Assembly (NCBI RefSeq): GCF_003722355.1
Contig: NZ_QWDD01000001.1
Coordinates: forward strand, 2,108,001-2,172,000
Direction of reading: 5' to 3'
Source: Methylocystis hirsuta
GTDB lineage: Bacteria; Pseudomonadota; Alphaproteobacteria; Rhizobiales; Beijerinckiaceae
DNA: 64,000 nucleotides
Shown here: positions 25,983 to 34,570 of the stretch, in pieces
Numbering within the stretch: position 1 is the stretch's first letter
How the letters are laid out: each line of letters begins with the position of its first letter
Translations under genes and position numbers: made by a program
The notes under the pieces: model-generated
What the model saw: the letters and a program-made list of their open reading frames with translations, nothing else
Told to the model about the DNA's origin: nothing
The model's database searches: none

Positions 25983-27545
25983 TTGCATAGCGCCGCGCCA
26001 GACGCATCCGATCCTTCGCTCAGGGCGACCCGCCGGGAGTGGATCGGGCTCGCCGTCCTCGCTCTGCCCTGCCTGGTCTATGCGATGGACTTCACCGTGC
26101 TCAATCTCGCCATTCCGGCGCTGACGGCGGAGCTGCGGCCGAGCGCCTCGCAACTGCTGTGGATCATCGACATCTACGGCTTCATGGTGTCCGGCTTCCT
26201 GATGATCATGGGCGGGCTCGGCGATCGCATCGGCCGGCGCAAGGTGCTGCTGCTGGGCGCCGCGGCGTTCGGCGCCGTTTCGATCCTGGCGGCTTTCTCG
26301 AAATCGGCGCAGATGCTGATTTTTGCGCGCGCCGCGCTCGGCGTCGCGGGAGCGACCCTCGCGCCGTCGACGCTGTCGCTGCTCGCCAACATGTTCCGCG
26401 ATCCGTCGGAACGCACCTTTGCGGTCAGCATGTGGATCTCGAGCTTCTCCGCCGGCGCCATCATCGGGCCGCTCGTCGGCGGCGCGCTCATCCAATCTTT
26501 CGGCTGGGGCTCGGTCTTTCTCGCGGGCGTCCCGGTGATGGTGCTTCTGCTTGTGCTCGGGCCGATGCTTCTGCCGGAATATCGCGATCCCGACGCGGGC
26601 CGGCTGGATCTCGCCAGCGCGCTTCTGTCGCTCGCGGCGGTGCTGTCCTTCATTTACGGATTGAAGCGCGCCGCCGAGGCGGGGTTCGGCGCCGACGCGA
26701 TCGGAGCGACGGCGGCAGGCGTCGGGCTCGCGCTTCTGTTCCTGCGCCGACAGTCGCGGCTCGAAGACCCTTTGATCGATCTCGCGCTGTTTCGCTCGCG
26801 GTCGCTGAACACGGCGCTCTGCATCAATATGCTTGGCGTCTTCTTCATGTTCGGGTCGTTCATTCTGCTCGCACAGTACTTTCAGCTCGTTGCGGGTTTG
26901 ACGCCGCTCGATGCAGGGCTGTGGTCGACGCCGTCGGCGATCGTCTTCATGATCGGCTCCTTCGCCACGCCCGCGCTGGCGCGCCGCATCACGCCCGTCA
27001 ATCTTCTCGCCGGCGGACTGATCGTCGCTGCGGCAGGATTTGTCGGCCTCGCGCTGGCCGACGGATTCTACGGGGTGCTTTTATCTTCTCTGCTACTCGT
27101 CGGCTTCACGCCGGTGATCGCGCTGACGACGGAAATCATCGTCACATCGGCGCCGCCCGAGCGCGCGGGCGCAGCGTCAGCCTTGTCGGAAACGGCGATT
27201 GAACTTGGCGGCGCGCTTGGCATCGCCGCGCTCGGCAGTCTCGGCACGCTGATCTACCGCGCGAAAATGGCCGGCGTCATCGCGGGGCTTCCGCCGGACG
27301 TCGCTCGGGCGGCCGGCGCGACGCTCGGCGGCGCGGCGGATGCGGTCAAATTCTTGCCCCCGGAGCAGGCCGAGCGGACGCTCTCCGCCGCGCGCGACGC
27401 CTTCTGCGCCGGTTTTCAGGCGACCGCCTGGTTGGGCGCCTTGGGGCTTGTCGGCGCCGCGTTCGCGACGAAGATTGCGCTCAAACACGCGCGTCCTCCG
27501 TCGGCGGAAGGCTCAGGCGAAAAGCCGAGTTCGGCCGCCGCGTAA
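25983..27545 (+). CDS. MFS drug exporter (DHA2, 14-helix, SmvA-like)
   Basis: The 520-residue transporter has 14 predicted membrane helices. It shows the family motif A region GGLGDRIGRRKVLL after helix 2, and LDxTIVNLALP-like MDFTVLNLAIPAL in helix 1. The 14-helix layout with a SmvA/LfrA-like sequence points to proton-driven efflux of cationic drugs or dyes; the substrate is unknown. A TTG at 25983 is used as start, with GGAGCGAC just upstream. No regulator gene is adjacent. Confidence 0.85.
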   Translation: MHSAAPDASDPSLRATRREWIGLAVLALPCLVYAMDFTVLNLAIPALTAELRPSASQLLWIIDIYGFMVSGFLMIMGGLGDRIGRRKVLLLGAAAFGAVSILAAFSKSAQMLIFARAALGVAGATLAPSTLSLLANMFRDPSERTFAVSMWISSFSAGAIIGPLVGGALIQSFGWGSVFLAGVPVMVLLLVLGPMLLPEYRDPDAGRLDLASALLSLAAVLSFIYGLKRAAEAGFGADAIGATAAGVGLALLFLRRQSRLEDPLIDLALFRSRSLNTALCINMLGVFFMFGSFILLAQYFQLVAGLTPLDAGLWSTPSAIVFMIGSFATPALARRITPVNLLAGGLIVAAAGFVGLALADGFYGVLLSSLLLVGFTPVIALTTEIIVTSAPPERAGAASALSETAIELGGALGIAALGSLGTLIYRAKMAGVIAGLPPDVARAAGATLGGAADAVKFLPPEQAERTLSAARDAFCAGFQATAWLGALGLVGAAFATKIALKHARPPSAEGSGEKPSSAAA

Positions 27546-27633
27546 CGCAAGCCGCCCGTCATGCGCTTGTCACGGCGCGCGTCGAGCTTTAGCCTTCAGC
27601 GCATTCTGTTGTTTTTTGCGCTCGGGGGATTTC

Positions 27634-28746
27634 ATGAGACTCGCCTCATACAACGTTGAGAATCTTTTCGACCGCGCACGCGCCATGAATCTCAAGAGCC
27701 TTTCGCAAGGCAAACCTATTCTCGAACGTTTCGCGGAACTGAATGCGTTGCTGGCGCAGCCTTCGTACAGCGCCGCCGACAAGACGCGCATGGCGAAACT
27801 TGTCATTGAACTTGATTTGGAAAAATCCGACGTCGGCGATTTTGTCATTCTGCGGCGTAATAGGGGCGGACTGATCAAACGCCCCAAGTCGGGCGGCGTT
27901 CAAATTGTCGCGAGCGGGCGCGCCGATTGGGTCGGCTCGCTGGAGTTGCGCGACGAGCCCGTCGACGAACAGGCGATGAGGAATACGGCGCGGGTGATGC
28001 GAGATGTCGAGGCGGACGTTCTCGGCGTCGTCGAAGTCGAGAGCCGGCCGGTGCTGCGGGATTTCAACGCGGACGTCGTCGCTGCGTTCGGCGGCGAGGC
28101 ATTCCGGCACGCGATGGTGATCGACGGCAACGATACGCGCGGCATCGACGTCGGCCTCTTGACCCGACAGGGATTTCCCATTGGCGCGCTGCGCAGCCAC
28201 GTCGACGAGATGTTGACCGAGCGTGATCCGATCTTCTCGCGCGACTGCGCCGAGTTCGAAGTGACGGCGCCGTCCGGCGCGCGCATGCTGCTGATGCTCA
28301 ATCACTTCAAGAGCAAGGGTTTCGGCTCGCAGCAATCATCCAACGCCAAACGTCGCGCGCAGGCGAAACGCGTCGCTGAAATCTACGACGAACGCGTTGC
28401 CATGGGGATCAAGAACATCGTCGTGATGGGCGACTTCAACGACACGCCGGACAGCGAACCTTTGAGTCCTCTCATCGAAGGGACGGATCTGAAGGACATC
28501 TTTTTGCATCCGAAATTTGACGACGGCGGTTTCCCGGGCACCTACGGCAGTTGCGCCGCGGACAACAAGATCGACTTCATTCTGCTGTCGCCGGCGCTGT
28601 TCGACAAGGTCACGAGCGGCGGCGTGTTTCGCAAAGGCATGTGGCCCGGCGCGCGGGCCAAACGCTGGGAGGCCTATCCGGAAGTCGCCCGCAAGGAGGA
28701 CGCAGCGTCGGATCACGCGGCGATTTGGGTGGACATCGACCTTTAG
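27634..28746 (+). CDS. Endonuclease/exonuclease/phosphatase-family protein (370 aa)
   Basis: The protein has the EEP fold signatures: N-terminal RLASYNVENLF, VEVESRPVL with the catalytic Glu, GDFNDTPDSEPL and a terminal SDHAAIW. These supply the metal- and phosphate-binding residues of DNase I-like enzymes. No signal peptide is visible. Substrate (nucleic acid or phosphoester) is unknown. The ATG at 27634 follows CGGGGGAT and is the natural start of the fold. A second member of this superfamily is encoded at 62084-63049. Confidence 0.82.
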   Translation: MRLASYNVENLFDRARAMNLKSLSQGKPILERFAELNALLAQPSYSAADKTRMAKLVIELDLEKSDVGDFVILRRNRGGLIKRPKSGGVQIVASGRADWVGSLELRDEPVDEQAMRNTARVMRDVEADVLGVVEVESRPVLRDFNADVVAAFGGEAFRHAMVIDGNDTRGIDVGLLTRQGFPIGALRSHVDEMLTERDPIFSRDCAEFEVTAPSGARMLLMLNHFKSKGFGSQQSSNAKRRAQAKRVAEIYDERVAMGIKNIVVMGDFNDTPDSEPLSPLIEGTDLKDIFLHPKFDDGGFPGTYGSCAADNKIDFILLSPALFDKVTSGGVFRKGMWPGARAKRWEAYPEVARKEDAASDHAAIWVDIDL

Positions 28747-28819
28747 ATCGATAGGGAATCGCTCAAAATCAAAATGCTGGAGCAGGTTCTCATCGAAAAA
28801 TCTGTCAACCTTTTCGGAA
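28746..28819. repeat. Dispersed intergenic repeat, copy 2
   Basis: This copy matches the reverse complement of 157-229, with only scattered substitutions and a one-base indel. It lies between the convergent EEP-family and DUF72 genes, where it begins at the stop codon. The two copies are 28.6 kb apart in inverted orientation. Confidence 0.65.
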
Positions 28820-28825
28820 CCTAGC

Positions 28826-29641
28826 CTAGCGGGAGAGTCGCTCGATCAGCGCCATGGCGGCGGCCGGATTGCGTTCCTTGGCGCCGCTGATGACATAGAG
28901 AAACACGTCGCGGGGCGTCGCCGCTTTCTGTTGTGTTTCCGCATAATAGTCGAGCCCGCTCGGAGTTGCGCCGCTCGCCCATTGTCGTACGCGCTGCGCC
29001 CATTCGTCGAGGGCGGCGGCGTCATAACCCTTCGGCTCAGCCTCCAGCGTTCCCATGATGCGCGCATAGACGAAGGGCGCCGTCACGTCGGCGATAAGCG
29101 GATATTTTGCATCGCCGGCGACGACGATGGCGACGCCATGTCGGCGCGCCAGCGCGACGAATTCAGCCGTCTTGAAGCTCTCATGGCGCGGCTCAATGGC
29201 GTGCATCAGCGACCGTCCGCCAATGTTTCTCGGCAGCAGCGAAAGAAAGGCGTCGAAGAACGCCGCGTCGAATTTCTTGGTGGGCAGGAACTGCCACAAG
29301 ATGGGTCCGAGTTTGTCACCGAGCTCCATCACGCCGCTTGCAAAAAAGCGGTCGATCGACTCTTCCGCCTCCTGTGGCGCCTTTCGCATCACGGCAAAGC
29401 GCGGCGCCTTGACGCTGAAGATGAAACCCTCGGGCGTTGCATCACGCCATTTGGCGAAGCTCGCGGCGCTCTGCGTGCGATAATATGTGGCGTTGATTTC
29501 AATGGAGGTGAGCTTACGGCTCGCATATTCGAGTTCGCGCTTATGCGCGAGGTCAGCGGGATAGAAGGATTCACGCCAAGGGGCGTAATTCCAGCCGCCG
29601 ACGCCGACATAGATGCGTACGGTCTTTCGACTCATTTGCAT
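28826..29641 (-). CDS. DUF72 family protein
   Basis: The 271-residue protein is a TIM-barrel-like DUF72 member: YVGVGGWNYAPWRESFYP, then LTSIEINATYYRTQSAASFAKW, FSVKAPRFAVMRK and the late PFVYARIMG segment. Function is unknown; some relatives lie near nucleases. The start is ATG at 29641 or 29635. An IS630 element begins only eight bases upstream of the ATG, so the native promoter and perhaps part of the ribosome-binding site have been displaced. Confidence 0.85.
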   Translation of the reverse strand: MQMSRKTVRIYVGVGGWNYAPWRESFYPADLAHKRELEYASRKLTSIEINATYYRTQSAASFAKWRDATPEGFIFSVKAPRFAVMRKAPQEAEESIDRFFASGVMELGDKLGPILWQFLPTKKFDAAFFDAFLSLLPRNIGGRSLMHAIEPRHESFKTAEFVALARRHGVAIVVAGDAKYPLIADVTAPFVYARIMGTLEAEPKGYDAAALDEWAQRVRQWASGATPSGLDYYAETQQKAATPRDVFLYVISGAKERNPAAAMALIERLSR

Positions 29642-29647
29642 TCCAGC

Positions 29648-30334
29648 CTAGTGGGCCGATTCAACGATTTTGAACGGGAAGATTGGGTAGAGGGATTTGA
29701 GTTTGACGCGGGCGTCGTCGGCTGTGAACTGCCAGTCGGCCTTGGCTTGATGCTTGTTGCGGGCGGCGACCCAGGCCGCGACCTCGTCGCGCAGGGTGGC
29801 CAAATCGCCGATACGCCGGTCGAGACATTGCGAGGAGAGAACGCTGAGCTCGCTCTCTGCCATGTCGAGCCAGCTTCCGTGCTTCGGCGTGTAATGCCAT
29901 TCGAAGCGCTCGGTCAGGCGGCGCGCTTCCTGCGGCGCAAATGCCTGGTAAAGCGACGCAGGCTTGTGCGTGTTCAGATTGTCCTGGACGAGTACGATCT
30001 TTTCGGCGCGTGGAAACATCTCGTCCGCCACATGCTTGAGCGCATGGGCGTAATCGATCGCCGTGTGACGCTCGGTTACGATGGCATCCCGCCGTCCCTC
30101 GAGCGGCGCGAAGATCATGAAGATGCTGGCGGTTCCGTTGCGCTCATATTCATAATCGACACGCCGCGGCTGGCCTTTCCGCATTGCAATGGGCGCGCGT
30201 GTCTCCTTCAACAGCTGCTTCGAGGTTTCGTCGAGACAGACCACCGGCCGCGCGGGATCATGCGGACGCTGATAAACGTCGAGCACGTCCTCCATCGCCG
30301 CGACGAAGCTGGCGTCGGCCTGCGGGGGAATCAC
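29648..30334 (-). CDS. IS630 transposase, C-terminal (DDE) frame
   Basis: This frame holds the full catalytic domain: first Asp in VVCLDETSK, second in LVQDNLNTH, and Glu in HGSWLDMAESEL, the DDE triad of IS630. It joins the upstream frame if one A is lost, or two gained, within the A7 run, consistent with transcriptional slippage or programmed frameshifting known in this family. The frame is open upstream of its first ATG as far as the slippery run. The stop codon TAG overlaps the TA target site. Confidence 0.8.
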   Translation of the reverse strand: MIPPQADASFVAAMEDVLDVYQRPHDPARPVVCLDETSKQLLKETRAPIAMRKGQPRRVDYEYERNGTASIFMIFAPLEGRRDAIVTERHTAIDYAHALKHVADEMFPRAEKIVLVQDNLNTHKPASLYQAFAPQEARRLTERFEWHYTPKHGSWLDMAESELSVLSSQCLDRRIGDLATLRDEVAAWVAARNKHQAKADWQFTADDARVKLKSLYPIFPFKIVESAH

Positions 30335-30917
30335 CCACTGCTGCTTGCGATGGGGTTTGAGAATGTTTTTTTAAGACACGACCGATCGTGCTGTCGCTCG
30401 CCGTCTCGACGATTTCGAGCTCGACGACTTTCTTTTCCAGCAGCCGCAACGTCCAGCGCGCATAGCCTTTCGGCGGCGTCGAGCAGGACAAGGCTATCAG
30501 CCTGGCTTCCTTCTCGCCGTCAAAAATCCGCGGCACGGAGGGACGCGTGTGCGGCTTGCGCGTCAAGACCGCGGCGAAGCCTTCCTCTACGAGCTGCTTG
30601 CGCACCCGATAGACCATCGACGCGCTCGTCTCCAATTGTTCGATGATCTCGCCGTCGCTCAAGCCTTCGCCCGCCTCGGAAACGTCCGCCTTCAGCAAAA
30701 TATGAGCCTTTACCAGCGTCTTCGCCCCATGCTTGCCCTTGCGCAGCATGGCTTCCAGATGCGCCCGCTCCTCGCCGCTCAAGCGCACCGCATACCGCTT
30801 CACGCCGATCGCTTCCCGCGCCATCTTCGCCTCCCGAGGTCGAATCAATGGCGGAGCGAATCAGGAATCTTCAGCCGGGGGAAGCGTCCTATTCAAATTC
30901 GCTGAAGCGACCCACTA
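29649..30917 (-). mobile_element. IS630-family insertion sequence
   Basis: Terminal inverted repeats of about 30 bases begin GTGGG at 29651 and, on the other strand, at 30915; about 25 of 30 positions match. Both ends are flanked by TA (29649-29650 and 30916-30917), the duplicated target of IS630/Tc1-type elements. Core length is 1265 bases. It carries a transposase split in two frames across an A7 run. Ends, target and transposase are all intact in appearance, so the insertion may be recent. Confidence 0.88.
30258..30824 (-). CDS. IS630 transposase, N-terminal (helix-turn-helix) frame
   Basis: Residues from MAREAIGVKRYAVRL form two helix-turn-helix units (ERAHLEAMLRKGKH, then DGEIIEQLETSASMVYRVRKQLVEEG). 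These are the DNA-end-binding part of IS630 transposases, followed by PKGYARWTLRLLEKK. The frame leaves the family sequence after LKK, at the A7 run on the minus strand (T7 at 30366-30372), and ends in an unrelated tail. The catalytic half continues in a shifted frame. Confidence 0.8.
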   Translation of the reverse strand: MAREAIGVKRYAVRLSGEERAHLEAMLRKGKHGAKTLVKAHILLKADVSEAGEGLSDGEIIEQLETSASMVYRVRKQLVEEGFAAVLTRKPHTRPSVPRIFDGEKEARLIALSCSTPPKGYARWTLRLLEKKVVELEIVETASDSTIGRVLKKHSQTPSQAAVGDSPAGRRQLRRGDGGRARRLSASA

Positions 30918-31063
30918 GTATGGACTGGCGAGGGCTTGAGACTTACCCCCGCCGCGCCATCTTAGCGGCGTCGTCGACACCCTATTTGGCGTCGTCGCCG
31001 GCTGTCGATGGTTGAAGCTGCGGCTTCTGGTGTTTGCCGGGATTCGTTTGGGGAGGAGGCGCC

Positions 31064-32379
31064 ATGGCGGCGAATTTTTTTGGGAGATTTCTATTCGCGC
31101 TGACCGCAATCGCGCTCGCGGCCCCGAAATGCCGGAGAGCGCCGGCTACGGACCCAATCCGACGCTGCCGGCGCCGCATCCGACCGGCGCCTTTCCTTAC
31201 GTGAATATCGCGCGCGCCGTGGGCTGGCCGAGCGCTGAAAAACCCACGCCCGCCGAGGGGCTGGGCGTTGAAGCTTTTGCGACGGGGCTCGATCATCCGC
31301 GCTGGCTGTACGAATTGCCAAACGGCGACATTCTTGTCGCGGAAACCGATGCGCCGAAATCCGAAAACGAAGGCGGCGGCGTTCGCGGCTTCTTCATGGA
31401 CCTTTATATGCGCCAGGCCGGGTCGAGTAAGCCGAGCGCCAACCGCATCACGCTGCTGCGCGACGCAGACGGCGATGGCGTGGCCGAAACGAAGGAGGTC
31501 TTTCTGGAGAATCTGAATTCGCCCTTCGGCATGGCGCTGGTGGGCGGTCAGCTTTATGTCGCCAACGCCGATTCGCTTGTGCGCTTTCCATATAAGGAAG
31601 GCGATACGCGTATCGAAGCGGCGCCCGAAAAGGTCGCGGATCTGCCCGCGGGACGCAATCTTCACTGGACGAAGAGCCTTGTCGCGGATCCTGTGGGTTC
31701 GCGTCTCTACGTCGGCGTCGGGTCCAACTCCAATGCCGCCGAGAATGGCATGGAGGAAGAGCATAACCGCGCCGACATTCTGGAGATCGATCCGGCGACC
31801 GGCGACACGCGGGTTTTCGCTTCTGGACTGCGCAATCCCGTCGGGATGGATTGGAATCCCGCGACGGGCGACCTCTGGGTCGCGGTGAACGAACGCGACG
31901 AGATTGGCGACAATCTCGTGCCCGACTACATGACGAAGGTCCAAGAGGGCGCCTTTTACGGCTGGCCCTACAGCTACTACGGACAGCATGTCGACGAGCG
32001 CGTGCAGCCGCAAGATCCGGAACTCGTCAAACAGGCGATCCGGCCGGATTACGCGCTCGGCTCGCATACCGCTTCGCTCGGATTCACCTTCGTCGGCGAC
32101 GCGGACCTCGGGCCGTTCCAGAACGGTGCCATCATCGGCCAGCACGGATCGTGGAATCGCAGTCCCCGCGTGGGCTACCGCGTCATTTTCGTAAAGTTCG
32201 AGAATGGCGCGCCGGTCGGCGCCCCGAAAGAGGTGCTGACCGGCTTTCTGAACGAGCGCGGCGAGGCGCAGGGCAGGCCGGTCGGCGTCATCGTCGATAA
32301 GCGCGGCGGACTGCTGGTGGCCGACGACGTCGGCGGCGTCGTGTGGCGGGCGAGCGCCGCCAAGAAGCAAGCGGAATAG
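31064..32379 (+). pseudogene. PQQ-dependent sugar (sorbosone-type) dehydrogenase with a frameshift after the signal peptide
   Basis: An excellent ribosome site (GGGGAGGAGG) precedes ATG 31064, which encodes a signal peptide, [20 protein letters not shown]. The rest of the protein, from [13 protein letters not shown] to a normal propeller ending, is in a frame that differs by one base. Adding one C to the C4 run at 31122-31125 restores one protein of about 439 residues. Motifs in the main frame include [46 protein letters not shown] and QHGSWNRS. The gene is either newly inactivated, read by slippage, or affected by a sequencing error. It is a paralogue of the gene at 1792. Confidence 0.75.
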
Positions 32380-32397
32380 CCAGGGGAATCGGGTGAG

Positions 32398-32576
32398 GAA
32401 AACACACGCGAAAGCGGGCTTCCTTGCATGTTTGTCATGGCCCCGCGACTCGCGAAGAAGGGGCTGAGTTCCGGGGGATGGCCATCCCCCGGAACTCGGA
32501 CGAACGGGACCGTGGTTTCCTTGGCTCGAACCGTGGATGAGCTTGGTCCGTTCGTCCTCGCGCTCGGCCTGAACAG
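32398..32576 (+). ncRNA. Candidate IS110 bridge RNA region
   Basis: The 180 non-coding bases before the IS110 transposase are strongly structured. A perfect 32-base palindrome spans 32466-32497 (arm GAGTTCCGGGGGATGG). A second long stem follows, with arms at 32498-32511 and 32545-32557, enclosing a 33-base loop with a small inner stem (GGTT/AACC). IS110-group elements encode a structured guide RNA at this position, so this is the expected place. The exact ends and the target- and donor-binding loops cannot be assigned from one copy. Confidence 0.45.
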
Positions 32577-33569
32577 ATGATTGGGAGCACGTCCCGAATG
32601 CAAGGCAAGGCATTGCCCGACCAAAGCGCGCAAGCGCAAGTTTACGTCGGCGTCGACGTCTGTAAAGACTGGCTCGACGTTTATTTCCATCCGCTTGGCA
32701 AGGCCCTGCGGATCGCCAACGACCGTCACGGCTTGAAGCACCTGAAACGCGCGTGCGAAGGCGTCGCCATCGCGCGCCTCGTTTTGGAGGCGACCGGCAA
32801 GTATCATCGGCAAGCGCATCGCAGCCTTCATGCGGCGGGCCTGCCCGTAGCCGTGGTCAATCCGCTGCGTTCGCGATTGTTCGCCGAGGCGGTTGGCGCG
32901 CTCGCCAAGACCGATCGGATCGACGCGCGCATGCTGGCGTTGCTTGGCGCGCGCCTCGATCCGGCCGCCGCGCCGCCGGCAGGCGAAGCCATGGACGGGC
33001 TGCAGGAGCTCGTGCGCGCCAGGCAATCCGCCGTGGCCGACAAGACCGCGCTCTCCAATCGCGCCGGCGAGGCTGAAACGGATTTTTTGCGCGTCGAGCT
33101 GGCGCAGCTCATCGCCGAGGCGGAACGTCATATTGCTCGCCTCGACGAAGAGATCGGACGACGCATCGACACCGACGAACGGCTGGCCGAGCGCTTTCGC
33201 ATCCTTTTGTCGATCAAGGGCGTCGGCCCCATCGCGGCGATGACGCTCCTTTCCTGTCTTGGCGAAATCGGCGCTTGCTCGGGAAAAGGCGCGGCCATGC
33301 TCGCGGGCCTCGCCCCGATCGCCCGCGACAGTGGCGACAAAAATGGCCAGCGGCGCATCCGCGGAGGGCGCGCCCATGTGCGGACCGCCCTCTATATGGC
33401 GGCCGTCGCCGCCGCGAGATGGAACCCTGATCTCGCCGCCTTTTACAAACGTCTACGCGAAAACGGAAAAGCCGCCAAAATCGCCATCACGGCCGTCATG
33501 CGAAAAATCGTCGTTCTCGCAAACGTCCTCATCCGTGAAAATCGTCAGTGGACCCCAACGCGGCCTTGA
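32577..33569 (+). CDS. IS110-family transposase (DEDD recombinase)
   Basis: The 330-residue protein has the RuvC-like DEDD domain, with acidic residues in YVGVDVCKDWLDV, LVLEATGKYH and KTDRIDARML. A coiled-coil region follows, then the C-terminal Tnp_20 domain (ILLSIKGVGPIAAMTLL, LAGLAPIARDSG, GGRAHVRTALYMAA) with the catalytic Ser expected there. The gene is full length with no disruption. An ATG at 32598 is an alternative start. Confidence 0.92.
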   Translation: MIGSTSRMQGKALPDQSAQAQVYVGVDVCKDWLDVYFHPLGKALRIANDRHGLKHLKRACEGVAIARLVLEATGKYHRQAHRSLHAAGLPVAVVNPLRSRLFAEAVGALAKTDRIDARMLALLGARLDPAAAPPAGEAMDGLQELVRARQSAVADKTALSNRAGEAETDFLRVELAQLIAEAERHIARLDEEIGRRIDTDERLAERFRILLSIKGVGPIAAMTLLSCLGEIGACSGKGAAMLAGLAPIARDSGDKNGQRRIRGGRAHVRTALYMAAVAAARWNPDLAAFYKRLRENGKAAKIAITAVMRKIVVLANVLIRENRQWTPTRP

Positions 33570-33585
33570 CACAAAACACAGATGC

Positions 33586-33632
33586 TCGTCCTTCGAGACG
33601 CGTGCTGCGCACGCTCCTCAGGATGAGGAAGT
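33586..33632. repeat. Palindromic intergenic repeat (TTCGAGACGC family), copy 1
   Basis: The segment contains CTTCGAGACGC, a hairpin GCGTGC-TGC-GCACGC, and CTCCTCAGGATGAGG. The same layout occurs at 49387, where the hairpin stem differs by a compensated base pair. It lies between the IS110 transposase and the TPR-like gene; the remainder of this 177-base gap holds no gene. Confidence 0.7.
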
Positions 33633-33746
33633 CCTTCACCCGATCGCCTTGGCGGAATAGCCGGCTTCGCTCGCATTTGGCCGCCGCCTGTGCTAACGGC
33701 TGCGGTCAGTCCGGTTTTCTCGGGCGGAGTCAAGGGTCTGGAGCAC

Positions 33747-34532
33747 ATGTCCGATATTTTCCATGAGGTCGATGAAGACGTCCGGCGCGACAAGGCGGCG
33801 GAGCTTTGGCGGCGCTATCACACGCCGATCCTGATCTTCGCCGTGCTGATCGTCGCTGCGACCGGCGCGTGGAGCTATTACCAGACCAACCGTCAGAAAA
33901 CGGCGGAAGCCGCTAACGCCCGCTTTGAAGCCGCGGTCGCGCTCGCCAGCGATGGCAAGGCTCAAGAGGCTGCAGCCGCCTTCGACGCGCTCGCCAAGGA
34001 CGGTCCCAAAGGCTATGCGGCGCTCGCGCGCATCCGGGCTGCGGAACTGCGCGAGGACAGGACGCGCGCGCTCCAAGAATTGGAGGCGATCGCCGACGAC
34101 AAGAATGTCGACAAACTGAACCAGGAAGTCGCTCTGCTGCGCGCCGCGCTGATCATCCTCCAGAGCGGAGACCGCCAGAAAATGGAGCGCGCGCTTGGAC
34201 CCATGATGACGTCGAACGGCGCATTCCGCTTCTCGGCGCAAGAACTGAATGGTCTCGACGCGCTGGCCAATGACGATTTCGAAGAGGCCGAAAGGGACTT
34301 CAATATTCTGCTCAGCGATCGCGACGCTCCGCAATCCATGCGCCAGCGGGCCGCGGCCTATCAGGGATTGCTGCACGCGAAGCGCGGACCCAAGGCGGCG
34401 GCGGCGCCGACGGCCGGGGCAGGGGCAGCCGCGAGCGGCGGCAATGTCACCGTGACGCCGGTGATCGAGCCGGAACAGGAAGGCGCCGCATCGTCCGGCG
34501 AGGCGCCGTTCGAGGTGAAGCCCTCGAAATAG
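33747..34532 (+). CDS. Membrane-anchored TPR-like protein (TPR_21, YfgM-like), upstream of der
   Basis: The 261-residue protein has a short cytoplasmic head ([24 protein letters not shown]), one membrane helix (about 29-46) and a helical TPR-like domain to about residue 210, then a Pro/Ala/Gly-rich tail. This is the layout of YfgM/TPR_21 proteins, which sit beside der in many proteobacteria and assist envelope protein assembly. The ATG at 33747 follows CTGGAG. der starts 38 bases after its stop. Confidence 0.8.
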   Translation: MSDIFHEVDEDVRRDKAAELWRRYHTPILIFAVLIVAATGAWSYYQTNRQKTAEAANARFEAAVALASDGKAQEAAAAFDALAKDGPKGYAALARIRAAELREDRTRALQELEAIADDKNVDKLNQEVALLRAALIILQSGDRQKMERALGPMMTSNGAFRFSAQELNGLDALANDDFEEAERDFNILLSDRDAPQSMRQRAAAYQGLLHAKRGPKAAAAPTAGAGAAASGGNVTVTPVIEPEQEGAASSGEAPFEVKPSK

Positions 34533-34570
34533 TTGGCGTAGGGACGCGGCAGCGCAGCGAGAAACGAGTC

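Larger units (their letters stand above)
32398..33585 (+). mobile_element. IS110-family insertion sequence (ends approximate)
   Basis: The element consists of the structured non-coding region and the transposase gene at 32577-33569. IS110 elements lack conventional inverted repeats and target duplications, so the boundaries given are estimates. It lies directly after the frameshifted dehydrogenase gene. An 11-base sequence, GCGGAATAGCC, occurs at 32371 and again at 33652 on either side. Confidence 0.6.
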
